Source of the DNA: Zestomicrobium sp964482405
GTDB taxonomy: Archaea; Thermoproteota; Thermoprotei_A; Sulfolobales; NBVN01
Reading direction: 5' to 3'
Length of the DNA: 46,947 bases
NCBI GenBank assembly: GCA_964482405.1
Contig: CAYZXH010000009.1
Coordinates: 1 to 46,947, forward strand
The notes under the pieces were generated by a model that was not told where the DNA came from, did no database searches, and saw only the letters and a program-made list of their open reading frames with translations. This document shows positions 23,811-32,757 of this stretch, one piece after another. Position 1 is the first letter of the stretch; every line of letters begins with the position of its first letter. The position numbers and the translations under genes were made by a program.

Positions 23811-24827
23811 ATGTTAGTGAAGCCCAGAGTCTTCATAACGAGAGAGTTATTCGATGACGTTATGCAGAGGATATCAGAATACTACGATGTTGAGGTCTGG
23901 GATAGATATCAAGCTCCACCATACGACGTCTTACTTAGTAAGGTTAAAGAAGTTAACGCGTTAATTTCGCTCCTCAGTGATAGGATAGATTGCGGTCTAC
24001 TGTCTTCAGCCCCTAAGCTACGGATAGTAGCTCAGCTAGCTGTAGGGTTTGACAACATAGATCTAGAGTGTGCTACCAGACGCGGCATCTACATAACTAA
24101 CACGCCGGGAGTCTTGACTGAGGCAACAGCCGAGTTTACCTGGGCACTCATATTAAGCACAGCTAGGAGAGTTGTTGAGGGAGATATTTTCGTGAGGTTC
24201 GGAGAGTGGTGGAGACTTAAGACTGCTTGGCACCCGAAAATGCTCTTAGGTATTGAGCTAAGAGGAAAGACGCTAGGCATAGTGGGTTTAGGAAGAATCG
24301 GTAAGAGGGTGGCTGAGATAGGGGTTAAGGGTTTCGGTATGAGGGTATTATACTACGACCTGAGAAGAGATCTGGAAGCCGAGAGGGAATTAGGTGTTGA
24401 GTTTAAGGAATTAGAGGAAGTCTTTAAGGAATCCGATGTTGTTAGTGTTCATGTTCCTCTTACTCCTGAGACTAGGTGGTTGGTTGGTGAGGGTTTGCTG
24501 AGGTTGATGAAGAAGAACGCGATATTAATAAATACTTCTAGGGGAGGCGTGGTAGATACTAAAGCATTAATTAAAGCACTACAAGAAGGGTGGATAGCCG
24601 GCGCAGGACTAGACGTATACGAAGAAGAACCACTACCACCAAACCACCCACTAACAGCATTTAAGAATGTTGTCTTAGCTCCGCACGCAGCTAGCGCTAC
24701 GTATGAAGCAAGACACGGCATGGCTGAAACAGTTGCTGAAAACCTCATCACGTTTTACGAAGGAAAAATACCGCCGAACTTGGTGAATAAGGAAGTAACT
24801 AGTGTGAGAGCTCCGGGATTCACGTAA
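23811..24827 (+). CDS. D-2-hydroxyacid dehydrogenase, glyoxylate/hydroxypyruvate reductase type
   Basis: A 338-residue NAD(P)H-dependent dehydrogenase that reduces glyoxylate or hydroxypyruvate to glycolate or D-glycerate. The cofactor site GIVGLGRIGKRVAEIG and the catalytic Arg (INTSRGGVVD), Glu (DVYEEEPL) and His (LAPHAAS) are present. An upstream in-frame TTG at 23766 exists, but ATG 23811 has GAGGGTG directly before it and gives the family's normal length and beginning (MLVKPRVFITREL). Together with glycerate 2-kinase at 27.6 kb it would link serine or hydroxypyruvate to 2-phosphoglycerate. It starts 37 bases after the riboflavin reductase stop and may share its transcript. Confidence 0.9.
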   Translation: MLVKPRVFITRELFDDVMQRISEYYDVEVWDRYQAPPYDVLLSKVKEVNALISLLSDRIDCGLLSSAPKLRIVAQLAVGFDNIDLECATRRGIYITNTPGVLTEATAEFTWALILSTARRVVEGDIFVRFGEWWRLKTAWHPKMLLGIELRGKTLGIVGLGRIGKRVAEIGVKGFGMRVLYYDLRRDLEAERELGVEFKELEEVFKESDVVSVHVPLTPETRWLVGEGLLRLMKKNAILINTSRGGVVDTKALIKALQEGWIAGAGLDVYEEEPLPPNHPLTAFKNVVLAPHAASATYEARHGMAETVAENLITFYEGKIPPNLVNKEVTSVRAPGFT

Positions 24828-24902
24828 AAGATTGTATCGAGTAGTATGTCTAGCGTGACTGATCTCGACGACAATTTATGTTTTAATTAAAACAATGAGA
24901 TA

Positions 24903-25049
24903 ATGTCGGTGATGAGACTGCATGCATTTTTGATGTTCTTAAGACTTTTAGATCCTGACGCAATAAAGATGAGGAAGGACTTTAACGTCATTGAAGCAAT
25001 GATCGAGAACTCACTGGTGAAATCTCGTTACTGGGGGGTGAGGAGGTGA
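24903..25049 (+). CDS. Possible small protein of 48 residues
   Basis: The ORF begins ATGTCGGTGATGAGACTG and reads MSVMRLHAFLMFLRLLDPD, continuing with MRKDFNVIEAMIENSLVKSRYWGVRR. A TATA-like TTTTAATTAA (24884-24893) lies upstream; with archaeal spacing initiation falls near the second ATG (24912), consistent with a leaderless start. The stop TGA overlaps the ATG of the next gene (TGATG), and its last codons contain that gene's GAGGAGG ribosome-binding site. It is not a family I recognise. The same DNA has a box C-like GTGATGA (24909-24915) and box D CTGA (24955-24958), so a C/D-type small RNA is another option. Confidence 0.4.
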   Translation: MSVMRLHAFLMFLRLLDPDAIKMRKDFNVIEAMIENSLVKSRYWGVRR

Positions 25050-26038
25050 TGCCGACGTGGGTTCGGTTAAAGTCTGTCACTAGGAGAAAGTCTTTTAAGA
25101 TAATTCTAGTGTTTTTGATCGTCATAGTAGTTTTGCACGTTGTGCCCGTGCCTCCCGTGGGAGAACCGGTCGAGTCCCTAGCCAGAGAACACGATAAGTT
25201 CGTAGTAGTTGAAGGAGTTAAGGTACGTTATGTTGAGATGCTTGGTTGCGGTAACTTAACTTTTGTTCTGCTTCACGGGTTCGGAGCAAGCGTCTTTAGC
25301 TGGAGGGAAGTATTAAGTAACTTGTCTAACTATGGTAGGGTCATAGCTTTTGATAGACCCGGGTTTGGACTTACGGAGAGGGTAGATCCAGCCTCACTAA
25401 GCTTCAACCCCTACACGGCTGAGGGTCAAGCAAAAATAACTTATGAGTTATTAAGGAAACTCAACGTGAGTAGGGCCGTGTTAGTAGGGCACTCGGCTGG
25501 CGGGGGATTAGCTCTCCTCATAACGTTAGAACATCCTGAACTCGTGGATGCTTTAATACTAGTGGCTCCGGCTTGGAGAGCGCGGCAGAATAGCTTACTT
25601 GAAAACCTCCTCTACTCACTACCTCTAGCTGATAAGTACGGGCCCTTAATAATAAGAGGCTTCGTGAGTCAGTTAGAGCAAATACTCTATAGGGCCTGGT
25701 ACGACAAGTCTAAACTAACAGAGGATGTCGTGGAGGGATATAAGTATCCTTTAAGAGCTAAGGACTGGGACAGGGGACTTTATTGGTTAATGAAACACGG
25801 AGGGTTCCCTGAGATAAGTAATTCGTTAAGGAGTGTTAAGCTACCGATCTTAGTAGTGCACGGAGTTAACGATGAGATAGTCCCGCTGAGCAGTAGTTTA
25901 GAGTTGGTAAGTCTATTAAGCAATGAATCAAACCCTAGACTAGTGATGATGAGTGAGTGCGGTCATCTACCTCACGAAGAAAAACCTGATGAGTTCCTTA
26001 AGATAGTTGAGGAGTTTATCAAGGAATTCACGCGATGA
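25049..26038 (+). CDS. Membrane-anchored alpha/beta hydrolase
   Basis: A 329-residue alpha/beta-hydrolase of esterase, lipase or epoxide-hydrolase type. Residues 15-35 form one N-terminal transmembrane anchor (KSFKIILVFLIVIVVLHVV), placing the catalytic domain outside the cell. The oxyanion loop is LLHGFGASVFSW, the nucleophile is Ser149 in GHSAGG, the acid is in VVHGVNDEIVP and the base is in the C-terminal CGHLPHEEKP. It has DRPGFGLTE after strand 4, as in the epoxide hydrolase and hydrolase-4 groups. ATG 25049 overlaps the previous stop; the upstream sequence contains GAGGAGGTG. GTG 25046 is a possible alternative. Confidence 0.88.
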   Translation: MPTWVRLKSVTRRKSFKIILVFLIVIVVLHVVPVPPVGEPVESLAREHDKFVVVEGVKVRYVEMLGCGNLTFVLLHGFGASVFSWREVLSNLSNYGRVIAFDRPGFGLTERVDPASLSFNPYTAEGQAKITYELLRKLNVSRAVLVGHSAGGGLALLITLEHPELVDALILVAPAWRARQNSLLENLLYSLPLADKYGPLIIRGFVSQLEQILYRAWYDKSKLTEDVVEGYKYPLRAKDWDRGLYWLMKHGGFPEISNSLRSVKLPILVVHGVNDEIVPLSSSLELVSLLSNESNPRLVMMSECGHLPHEEKPDEFLKIVEEFIKEFTR

Positions 26039-26094
26039 ACACATCCTAATTTATTAAGGATTTTGCGACAATTATATCCTGAAGGTGCGTTCAA

Positions 26095-27540
26095 ATGTAC
26101 GTGAGGTATGCTCTACCTCTAGCACTGATTACTTTAGCGTTAATCGCTGGCGTAACACCGGTCACAACCCTTACGAACACCGTGGGGAAAGCCTCCGCCC
26201 CTAAAGAAGTCTTAAGTTGGTCAAGTTACGTACCTCCCAACGAGACTGAATGCGATATTATTGTGCCAGACAATTACCCTAGCATAAACATATCCGTCAC
26301 TGCAGCGCAGCCAGGGCAAACAATTTGTGTTAGGCCAGGAGAGTATTTAGAAGTAAATGGGACAACCATAAATAAGAACGGTTTAAGACTCTTAGCTCTA
26401 GGAAGACCTGAGATACCGAATGAGAGCGTAATAATCAGGAGGAGTGGCTTCCTCTTGAGAATCCAAGCCAGCAACGTTGTAGTGAGCGGCTTTATCATAG
26501 TTCAGGAAGGTAGTTGGCATGGCATAGATATCTACTCAGGCTCTCAAAACGTGTCACTGACGTATAACGTAGTAACAACTACTAACTCTTCATTAACTGG
26601 TTATTACGGGATCAGGGTATATAGATCGTCGAACGTTATAATAGCGAATAACACAATATACGGATGGGCTAGTACTTACGGCATATTCGTTAACGAAGCA
26701 AGCAATAACACCATAGCTAATAACACGATATACAATAATAACAATGGTATTAGAATCCGCGCTACATCTACCTACCCAGCAAAATATAACAGAGTATTCC
26801 TCAATACGATCTTCAACAACACGTACGGGATATACTTCTCTATAGGTGCTGGAGGGAACCTCTCCAACAACGAGATATATCTGAACACCTTCAATAACAC
26901 GAATAACTACGGCGTGTACGGAACCCCAGGCACTAATCGTTGGTACTCTCCCGTGGAATACACATACAGGTATGGAGACAAGTACTTCACGAGCTATATG
27001 GGTAACTACTGGAGCGATTATAATGGCACAGACTCGGACGGTAATGGAATCGGTGACGCACCCTACGAAATCAACTCTAATAACGTTGATGAGTACCCGC
27101 TTATGAAACCGCACAAAGAATACTTAATAGGCGTGGAGATCCCGACAACGACTCCTACGGAAACCCCCACCGAAACAACGACGGAGACCACGACAACGGA
27201 AACCGAGACGCAAACTAGCGTTATTACAGTAACTCACACCTACATACAAACTGAAACTATTACTGAGACAATCACGAAAACGACACCCATAATAGAGACC
27301 GAGACAATCACGTTCACGTCAATATCTACGGAGACTGTTACATCGACTATGACTGATACAGTAACTAGTACGGTAATAACTACAAAAACCGAAACACAAA
27401 TAGGTACCATAAGTGTTACGGTGACTCAACCAGCACCACCTGCGGAGCTTCCGGTAATTGACTATAGAGTGACTGCTGCGACAGGCGTAATGATGTTGTT
27501 AGTTGGGTTCTTACTAGGATATGTTCTCAGAAGAAGGTAA
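26095..27540 (+). CDS. Cell-surface beta-helix protein (NosD-like) with Thr-rich stalk and C-terminal anchor
   Basis: A 481-residue secreted protein. Residues 1-25 are a signal peptide (ALPLALITLALIAGV). Residues 60-340 form a right-handed parallel beta-helix of NosD/PbH1 type, seen in repeats of NxxYNNxxGIRI and NNTIxN (for example NNTIYGWA, NNTIYNNNNG). Near 305 a segment DYNGTDSDGNGIGDAPYEI looks calcium-binding. Residues about 347-450 are Thr/Glu/Ile-rich with repeated TET, TST and TVT, a stalk probably O-glycosylated. Residues about 459-478 (VMMLLVGFLLGYVLRRR) are the membrane anchor with a basic stop-transfer. It would stand on the cell surface and bind or cleave sugars or proteins. GGTG precedes the ATG. 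Confidence 0.85.
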   Translation: MYVRYALPLALITLALIAGVTPVTTLTNTVGKASAPKEVLSWSSYVPPNETECDIIVPDNYPSINISVTAAQPGQTICVRPGEYLEVNGTTINKNGLRLLALGRPEIPNESVIIRRSGFLLRIQASNVVVSGFIIVQEGSWHGIDIYSGSQNVSLTYNVVTTTNSSLTGYYGIRVYRSSNVIIANNTIYGWASTYGIFVNEASNNTIANNTIYNNNNGIRIRATSTYPAKYNRVFLNTIFNNTYGIYFSIGAGGNLSNNEIYLNTFNNTNNYGVYGTPGTNRWYSPVEYTYRYGDKYFTSYMGNYWSDYNGTDSDGNGIGDAPYEINSNNVDEYPLMKPHKEYLIGVEIPTTTPTETPTETTTETTTTETETQTSVITVTHTYIQTETITETITKTTPIIETETITFTSISTETVTSTMTDTVTSTVITTKTETQIGTISVTVTQPAPPAELPVIDYRVTAATGVMMLLVGFLLGYVLRRR

Positions 27541-27548
27541 GTAAGCTG

Positions 27549-27557
27549 TTTCTTTTT
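27549..27557 (+). terminator. T-rich tract after the surface-protein gene
   Basis: TTTCTTTTT lies 9 bases after the stop codon in the 49-base convergent gap. Archaeal transcription commonly ends at such U-rich runs without a hairpin. Confidence 0.3.
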
Positions 27558-27589
27558 GAATAAAGATCTTCTAAGAATCTAAGCGTAAG

Positions 27590-28948
27590 CTATCTTATGA
27601 GTGCTACGAATATGTCATTAACGTTCGTACCAGTATATCCTGTTAGGATAGCTCTTCTCATCTTCTGGAAGAACGTGTAGCTATCGTTATTCATTAAGTA
27701 CTCACTAGGATCTAGTCCTCTCACGATCGCTTCATCGTATAGTCCCTCATCTACCACGGCTCCGGCGGCTGGGCTTACTCCGTCAATCCCGTCAGTTCCC
27801 ACGCATGCGGCTACCACATCACGTAAGCCCTTAATAGATATAGCGAGCGAGAGACACAACTCCTGATTCCTCCCACCGACGCCGTTACCCCTCACCGTAA
27901 CCACTGTTTCACCACCCGCCAGTAGTGCTGCCGGCCTACCCACAGGTTTTGAGTATTGTGCAATGTTCTTTATGATGGAGCCGAGAACCTTACCAACTTC
28001 CCGAGCCTCTCCCTCAAGCATGGAAGTCAGTAATAATGTGTTAAAACCCTTCCTCGATAGGATCAGGTCTATGTATTCTAGGACTAAACGATTACTCGCT
28101 ATAACGAAGTTCCGAACCTTACTGAAGAGCGGTTCTCCTTCCTTAGGTGTTTCAGGAACCTCACCGGCCAACCCCCTCTCAATGAATTTCCTTACCTCAT
28201 GTCTTAACTCACTCCATAAGCCTCTTCTCTCCAGTATTCTATAAGCGTCGCTAAAGAATGTATTATCAGGTACTGTCGGACCCGAGGCTATGGTGTCTAG
28301 CTTATCACCCACCACGTCACTAATAATCAACGTGATAACCTCCCTAGCTCTCACATACTTGAGTAACTTACCACCCTTCACTTTCGAGAGCTTCTTCCTC
28401 ACAATATTAAGTTCCACGATGTCAGCCCCTCTAGCCATCAACTCCTTACTGATCGCGGATATGTCCTCGATAAATAGGCCGTCTTCAGGAACTTCGAAAA
28501 GAGCTGACCCACCACCAGACACTAACGCGAGGAGTAAGTCATCTTCTCTAACCTCCTCACTAAGGTAATCAAGTAAGTGGAGGGAAGACCTCAAAGTATT
28601 CGTTCCGGGAAGAGGGTGATCGCCCCTCAACACCTTAACGGGACCTACCCAGCCCTCAATATCAAGCGTTATCACCACACCACCACACAAGAATCTACCG
28701 AGCAAATCGTGAACAGCTCTCAACATCTTCTCAGACGCTTTACCAAACCCGATCACGTGCACACACCCGGGAATGAGGGTTTCATACCCCCCGACGACGA
28801 GCTTACCTCCTCTCACGCTAAGATTCCTCATAACCGCATCATAAGGATCCGCTCTAGCCAGGCCTTCCTCAATTGTCTCCAAGAGTGTTTCATGGAGTGG
28901 TGAAATACTTAATTCCTTAAAGTTTCGAATAAACCTCGTATCACTCAT
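27590..28948 (-). CDS. gck: Glycerate 2-kinase (MOFRL/DUF4147 type)
   Basis: A 452-residue ATP-dependent kinase that makes 2-phosphoglycerate from D-glycerate. It has the family's long N-terminal domain (VIGFGKASEKM, LVSGGGSALFEVP near 145, SGPTVPD) and the C-terminal MOFRL domain (LAGGETVVTVRGNGVGGRNQELCLSLA, CVGTDGIDGVSPAAGAVVD). Length is normal. It is convergent with the surface-protein gene. It completes the hydroxypyruvate-to-glycerate-to-2PG route begun by the reductase at 23.8 kb, a non-phosphorylated serine or branched sugar route known in hyperthermophilic archaea. The start is ATG 28948. Confidence 0.94.
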   Translation of the reverse strand: MSDTRFIRNFKELSISPLHETLLETIEEGLARADPYDAVMRNLSVRGGKLVVGGYETLIPGCVHVIGFGKASEKMLRAVHDLLGRFLCGGVVITLDIEGWVGPVKVLRGDHPLPGTNTLRSSLHLLDYLSEEVREDDLLLALVSGGGSALFEVPEDGLFIEDISAISKELMARGADIVELNIVRKKLSKVKGGKLLKYVRAREVITLIISDVVGDKLDTIASGPTVPDNTFFSDAYRILERRGLWSELRHEVRKFIERGLAGEVPETPKEGEPLFSKVRNFVIASNRLVLEYIDLILSRKGFNTLLLTSMLEGEAREVGKVLGSIIKNIAQYSKPVGRPAALLAGGETVVTVRGNGVGGRNQELCLSLAISIKGLRDVVAACVGTDGIDGVSPAAGAVVDEGLYDEAIVRGLDPSEYLMNNDSYTFFQKMRRAILTGYTGTNVNDIFVALIR

Positions 28949-29008
28949 TACCCTCCCTAAAATCTACATGATATAGTAGGTTATAGGTAAGGAGATGCTG
29001 AGATCTAG

Positions 29009-30730
29009 TCAGTCCTTAATGACATTAACTAAAGCTTCTGAGATCTCGCTTGTCTTAACTAATCCTCTTAAACCGATCTCCTTAGCTAACAACGTTGATT
29101 GGAGAGGTATAAAACCCTGAGTTCTTAACCAATCAACATCACCTAAGATCTCCCTCATACTGCCGGAACGCTTTATAATACCATTATCTAATACTATCAC
29201 CCTATCAGCTACCTCGCTAATTAACTGAAGATCATGCGCTACCAAAACCACGGTACCCCCACTCTCAACAAACCTTCTCAAAGCGATCAAGAGCTGAAGA
29301 CTTCTCTTATAGTCGAGACCTGAGAAGGGTTCGTCCAAGACTAGGGCTTGAGGCTTTAAGATAAGTATTGAGGCTATAGCTAGCCTATGTTTCTCACCAA
29401 AGCTTAGGAGATGGGGTGATATGTTTAAAGGCTTAACTAGGTCGACTACCTCAAAAGCCTCCCTAATCCTGCTCTCTATCTCTTCTTTCCTTAACCCTAA
29501 TCTCTTAAGAGGAAAACTCATTTCCTCGTATAGCGTGCTCGCGAAGAACTGAGCTTCAGGATTCTGCATCACCATACCGACAATCCTTGCCAGCGTAGAT
29601 GTAGGGGTTTTTCTAGTATCACGACCTGCCACGATCACACTACCCTTGACAGGCTTTAACAAGCCGTTAAAATGCTTTACTAGCGTTGTTTTCCCGGCAC
29701 CACTATGTCCTATAATAGCTATGAACTCCCCCCTACAGATGTCTAGGTTAATACCCTTGAGAACCCACGGCAGGTTTTTCCCATACCTAAACCAAAGATC
29801 CCTAACACTAATTAAGACGTCTTTACAAGGCTTCTCAGATACCTCCGTAGGAATGAGAAACGGTGGCGAGCTCTCGTCAAGACCTAACTCACTTACTACG
29901 TTGAGAGCTTCGCTCATCGTTACAGGTATCTTATTCCTGATGGTTTGAGGCTTACGTGAAGCTATCTTATAGAAAATCTCAGAGACTTGAGGAGGCCTCA
30001 CCCCGGTTTTCTGAATTAACTCCATATCGCTAAATATCTCTTGAGGAGTTCCCTCACCCACGAACTCGCCGTCCCTCATTATTATGACCCTGTCAGCGTG
30101 CTCGGCTATCCACTCGATCCTGTGCTCAACCACTAAAAGAGAAAGATTCGTCTCTCTCTTCAGTTTCTCGATCAAGCCCAATATCTTATGGGTACCTAAG
30201 TGATCTAGCATCGAGGTAGGTTCATCTAAAACAAGTATCTTAGGTCTTAAAGCAAGCACCGACGCGATAGCCAGAACTTGTTTTTCCCCTGGACTCATGC
30301 TGTGCGGGTCTTCAAATTCTCTTCCCCTAAGCCCGATGAAATCCAAGATCTCATCTACTCGCTCCTTAATTTCCTCCCTACTCAAGTTAAGATTTTCTAA
30401 CCCAAACACTAACTCCTCAAGCACTGTAGGCATTATGACCTGGAGTTCAGGATTTTGAAATACGAACCCTATATGCCTACTTAACTCTTGAGGACCTACA
30501 TCCTTAACATCCATACCTAAAACGGTCACCCTACCCCTCAACTCCCCTCTTATTACGTGCGGTATCATCCCGACCAAGGTATATAGGAGGGTTGACTTAC
30601 CGCAGCCCGAGGGACCCATGATGACTACGGTCTCCCCCTCTGTCATTTTCAAATTGATATTCTTTAGAACCCATTCTTCACTAGCTGAATACTTAAACCA
30701 GAGATTCTCGATATCAATCAGCGTAGACAT
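29009..30730 (-). CDS. ECF transporter ATPase, two fused ABC domains (second system)
   Basis: A 573-residue double ABC ATPase. Domain 1: Walker A GPSGCGKST near 38, Q-loop FVFQNPELQ, signature MSPGEKQVLA, Walker B ILVLDEPTS and EHRIEW switch. Domain 2 starts near residue 310: Walker A GHSGAGKTT, VMQNPEAQF, signature LSFGEKHRLA, Walker B ALVLDEPFSGLD. The linker includes ~60 residues not seen in the smaller paralogue at 13.4 kb. It follows the T-component gene by three bases, so both are one transcript. It drives the ATP-dependent step of an ECF importer whose S component is probably at 33.9 kb. Confidence 0.92.
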   Translation of the reverse strand: MSTLIDIENLWFKYSASEEWVLKNINLKMTEGETVVIMGPSGCGKSTLLYTLVGMIPHVIRGELRGRVTVLGMDVKDVGPQELSRHIGFVFQNPELQVIMPTVLEELVFGLENLNLSREEIKERVDEILDFIGLRGREFEDPHSMSPGEKQVLAIASVLALRPKILVLDEPTSMLDHLGTHKILGLIEKLKRETNLSLLVVEHRIEWIAEHADRVIIMRDGEFVGEGTPQEIFSDMELIQKTGVRPPQVSEIFYKIASRKPQTIRNKIPVTMSEALNVVSELGLDESSPPFLIPTEVSEKPCKDVLISVRDLWFRYGKNLPWVLKGINLDICRGEFIAIIGHSGAGKTTLVKHFNGLLKPVKGSVIVAGRDTRKTPTSTLARIVGMVMQNPEAQFFASTLYEEMSFPLKRLGLRKEEIESRIREAFEVVDLVKPLNISPHLLSFGEKHRLAIASILILKPQALVLDEPFSGLDYKRSLQLLIALRRFVESGGTVVLVAHDLQLISEVADRVIVLDNGIIKRSGSMREILGDVDWLRTQGFIPLQSTLLAKEIGLRGLVKTSEISEALVNVIKD

Positions 30731-30733
30731 AAC

Positions 30734-31546
30734 TCACGCACCCCTCAGGAAATAGTAGGTAGAAAAACCCGTTAATTTAAGGATGATTATAGACGAATAC
30801 AAGACCAACAATAACAGCAACGCTACCGTGTCCTTCTTACCCCATCTAAGAGTGAAGTAATAAGATCTCTTTGAGTGAGCTCCGAAACCTCTAACACTTA
30901 AAACTATGCTTAAGTCCCATACGTAGCTCATCATCCTTATCACTAAAGGAACGAAGATAGGGACTACGTAAACTAGTTTCTTGATAGGATTTCTCGAATC
31001 GACCTCTAACCCCCTAGCTTTCTGAACGTCAATTATGTTTTTTATTTCAGTAAACGTGTACGGGAGTAATCCCAACGCTAGAGCGAACATAAAGCCCGCC
31101 TTATAGGATAGCCCAGCCTTCGTGACGACGTAATGTAAATCATACATTTTAGTAGTAGTCATGAGTAGCAAGAAAGCAGTGATCGGGTTTACTATGAGGA
31201 AGAACTTCCCAGTACCCACTAAGAGACCCACATCAGTTAATCTCACGTTAACTAGAGGGAAGGTAGCGATGTAGTTCCCTACATCCTGATACATAGAGGC
31301 CCATACTAGGGTGGTTACCAGGAAAAATATTACGCTGTAGACTATGGTTAGGACGGCTCTCTTAACAGATATCTTAGCTAACGCCAACCCTGCGATAAGT
31401 GATGCGTACACGAATACGGAAACAGAACCATCCCACTGACTAGCTATGGAAGCCGCGAAAGCCAGAACAAACCAGAGTATCTTTACGCGAGCATCTAACC
31501 TATGTATTACGGAGTCTCTAGGCATGTAAAGCCCTGAAAGAGACAT
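30734..31546 (-). CDS. ECF transporter transmembrane (T) component (second system)
   Basis: A 270-residue integral membrane protein with about five to six hydrophobic helices. Both EcfT coupling-helix signatures are clear: KARGLEVD near residue 190 and SVRGFGAH near 229. The N terminus (DSVIHRLDARVKILW) is also typical of CbiQ/EcfT proteins. ATG 31546 is preferred with GGGAG about nine bases upstream; GTG 31555 is an alternative. It is co-transcribed with the ATPase gene and would pair with an S protein from elsewhere in this locus. This locus has stronger EcfT motifs than the first operon's T protein. Confidence 0.9.
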   Translation of the reverse strand: MSLSGLYMPRDSVIHRLDARVKILWFVLAFAASIASQWDGSVSVFVYASLIAGLALAKISVKRAVLTIVYSVIFFLVTTLVWASMYQDVGNYIATFPLVNVRLTDVGLLVGTGKFFLIVNPITAFLLLMTTTKMYDLHYVVTKAGLSYKAGFMFALALGLLPYTFTEIKNIIDVQKARGLEVDSRNPIKKLVYVVPIFVPLVIRMMSYVWDLSIVLSVRGFGAHSKRSYYFTLRWGKKDTVALLLLLVLYSSIIILKLTGFSTYYFLRGA

Positions 31547-31660
31547 CGTGGACACTCCCTTATATTCTACAATTCCTACAGGGGTCTGAGTTAAAAAGCT
31601 TAGTTAATGCTAAACCATAAAACTAAGACGACCCAATAAACGATTAAGAACTAAAACCTT

Positions 31661-32671
31661 TCACACAATGATATGAATTTTTATCTCCCTTCTTTCAAAA
31701 CTTTTTTCAAAAGCCTCAACCCCTCTGCTCAAGGGAAACTCAGAAGTAACTAGCTTATCCACTTTAATTACTCCTTCCCTCAACAACTTTATAGCTTTCT
31801 TGAAGGGCCCGCACCTACTCCCTGCAAGATTGACCTCCTTCACTACCAACTTAGTCACGTCGATCTCGGTCGGGATACCGTGTGTGGACTTAACGGCTAT
31901 GACGCCACGCGGCCTCACTATCTCAACGGCTTTCTGAAGTCCTTCGGGGTTGCCTGAAGCCTCAACCACGTAATCAAACCCTGCACCTTCAGGCGTTTCC
32001 TTAGTAACTACTTCATTTAATTCCTCGTCAGATAATACTTCGTGCGCACCCATCTCAAACGCTATATTCTTTTTAGGTGTATCAGGTCTCGCCACAGCTA
32101 CTAGAAGCCTCGGCTCATAAAGCTTTGAAAGAAGTCCTAAAGCCAAGAGCCCAACAGTCCCAACCCCTATTACCGCCACGTTTGCATTACGTGGTAACGG
32201 AGCTAATTCAACCATCTCAACCACGGAGGCAAGAGGCTCGACAAAAGCCGCTTGAACAGGGGTTAAGTCATTCACCACGTGTACTAAATCATACCTACTT
32301 ACCACGTACTCGGCGAAGCCGCCGTCAACAGATATACCTAGAGTCTTCCTGTAGGGACAGTGCGTAGGCAAATCATTCCTACAGTACCAGCACCTACCAC
32401 AATTAAAGTTTATTTCCGTGGTAACCCTAGCGCCGATCAAGGACTCCCCGCCACCCCAGCTCCTACCTACATCGACTACCCTACCAGAGATTTCGTGACC
32501 GAGTATTATAGGTATCTTACCGGGCTTGTACGTACCTTTATAAAAAGCCTTATCGGTTCCACATATGCCCGATCTCTCAACCCTAATTAATACTTGGTCT
32601 TCACCTAGCTCGGGCTCGGACACCTCCACTAACCTTAAATCCCTCGGCGAGTATAGAACTAGAGCCTTCAT
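31661..32671 (-). CDS. Zinc-dependent medium-chain dehydrogenase
   Basis: A 336-residue oxidoreductase of the alcohol, polyol and threonine dehydrogenase family. The catalytic-zinc ligands are in CGTDKAFYKG (Cys near 38) and GHEISGRV (His-Glu near 60); the structural zinc site is CGRCWYCRNDLPTHC. The NAD(P) site is VAVIGVGTVGLLALGLLSK near 165. It is compatible with a sorbitol/threonine dehydrogenase or a glucose dehydrogenase subtype; the substrate cannot be fixed. The family often feeds sugar alcohols or amino acids into catabolism, and here it lies between the ECF T protein and purine nucleoside phosphorylase, so a polyol or pentose link is possible but unproven. Confidence 0.85.
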   Translation of the reverse strand: MKALVLYSPRDLRLVEVSEPELGEDQVLIRVERSGICGTDKAFYKGTYKPGKIPIILGHEISGRVVDVGRSWGGGESLIGARVTTEINFNCGRCWYCRNDLPTHCPYRKTLGISVDGGFAEYVVSRYDLVHVVNDLTPVQAAFVEPLASVVEMVELAPLPRNANVAVIGVGTVGLLALGLLSKLYEPRLLVAVARPDTPKKNIAFEMGAHEVLSDEELNEVVTKETPEGAGFDYVVEASGNPEGLQKAVEIVRPRGVIAVKSTHGIPTEIDVTKLVVKEVNLAGSRCGPFKKAIKLLREGVIKVDKLVTSEFPLSRGVEAFEKSFERREIKIHIIV

Positions 32672-32757
32672 CCTTGATCAGCAAGTAATTAAGCAATTAC
32701 AAGATTATTAAGGTTATTAAGTGGAAAACTCAAGCTATTTTAAAGTCGTTGCTAGCT

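Noticed and set aside
26593..27114. Minus-strand ORF of 173 codons inside the beta-helix gene
   Set aside because: Valine/isoleucine-rich reverse reading of a repeat-rich gene with no start signal or family match.
28290..28903. Plus-strand ORFs inside the glycerate kinase gene
   Set aside because: They are antisense to a complete, recognisable kinase and show no independent features.
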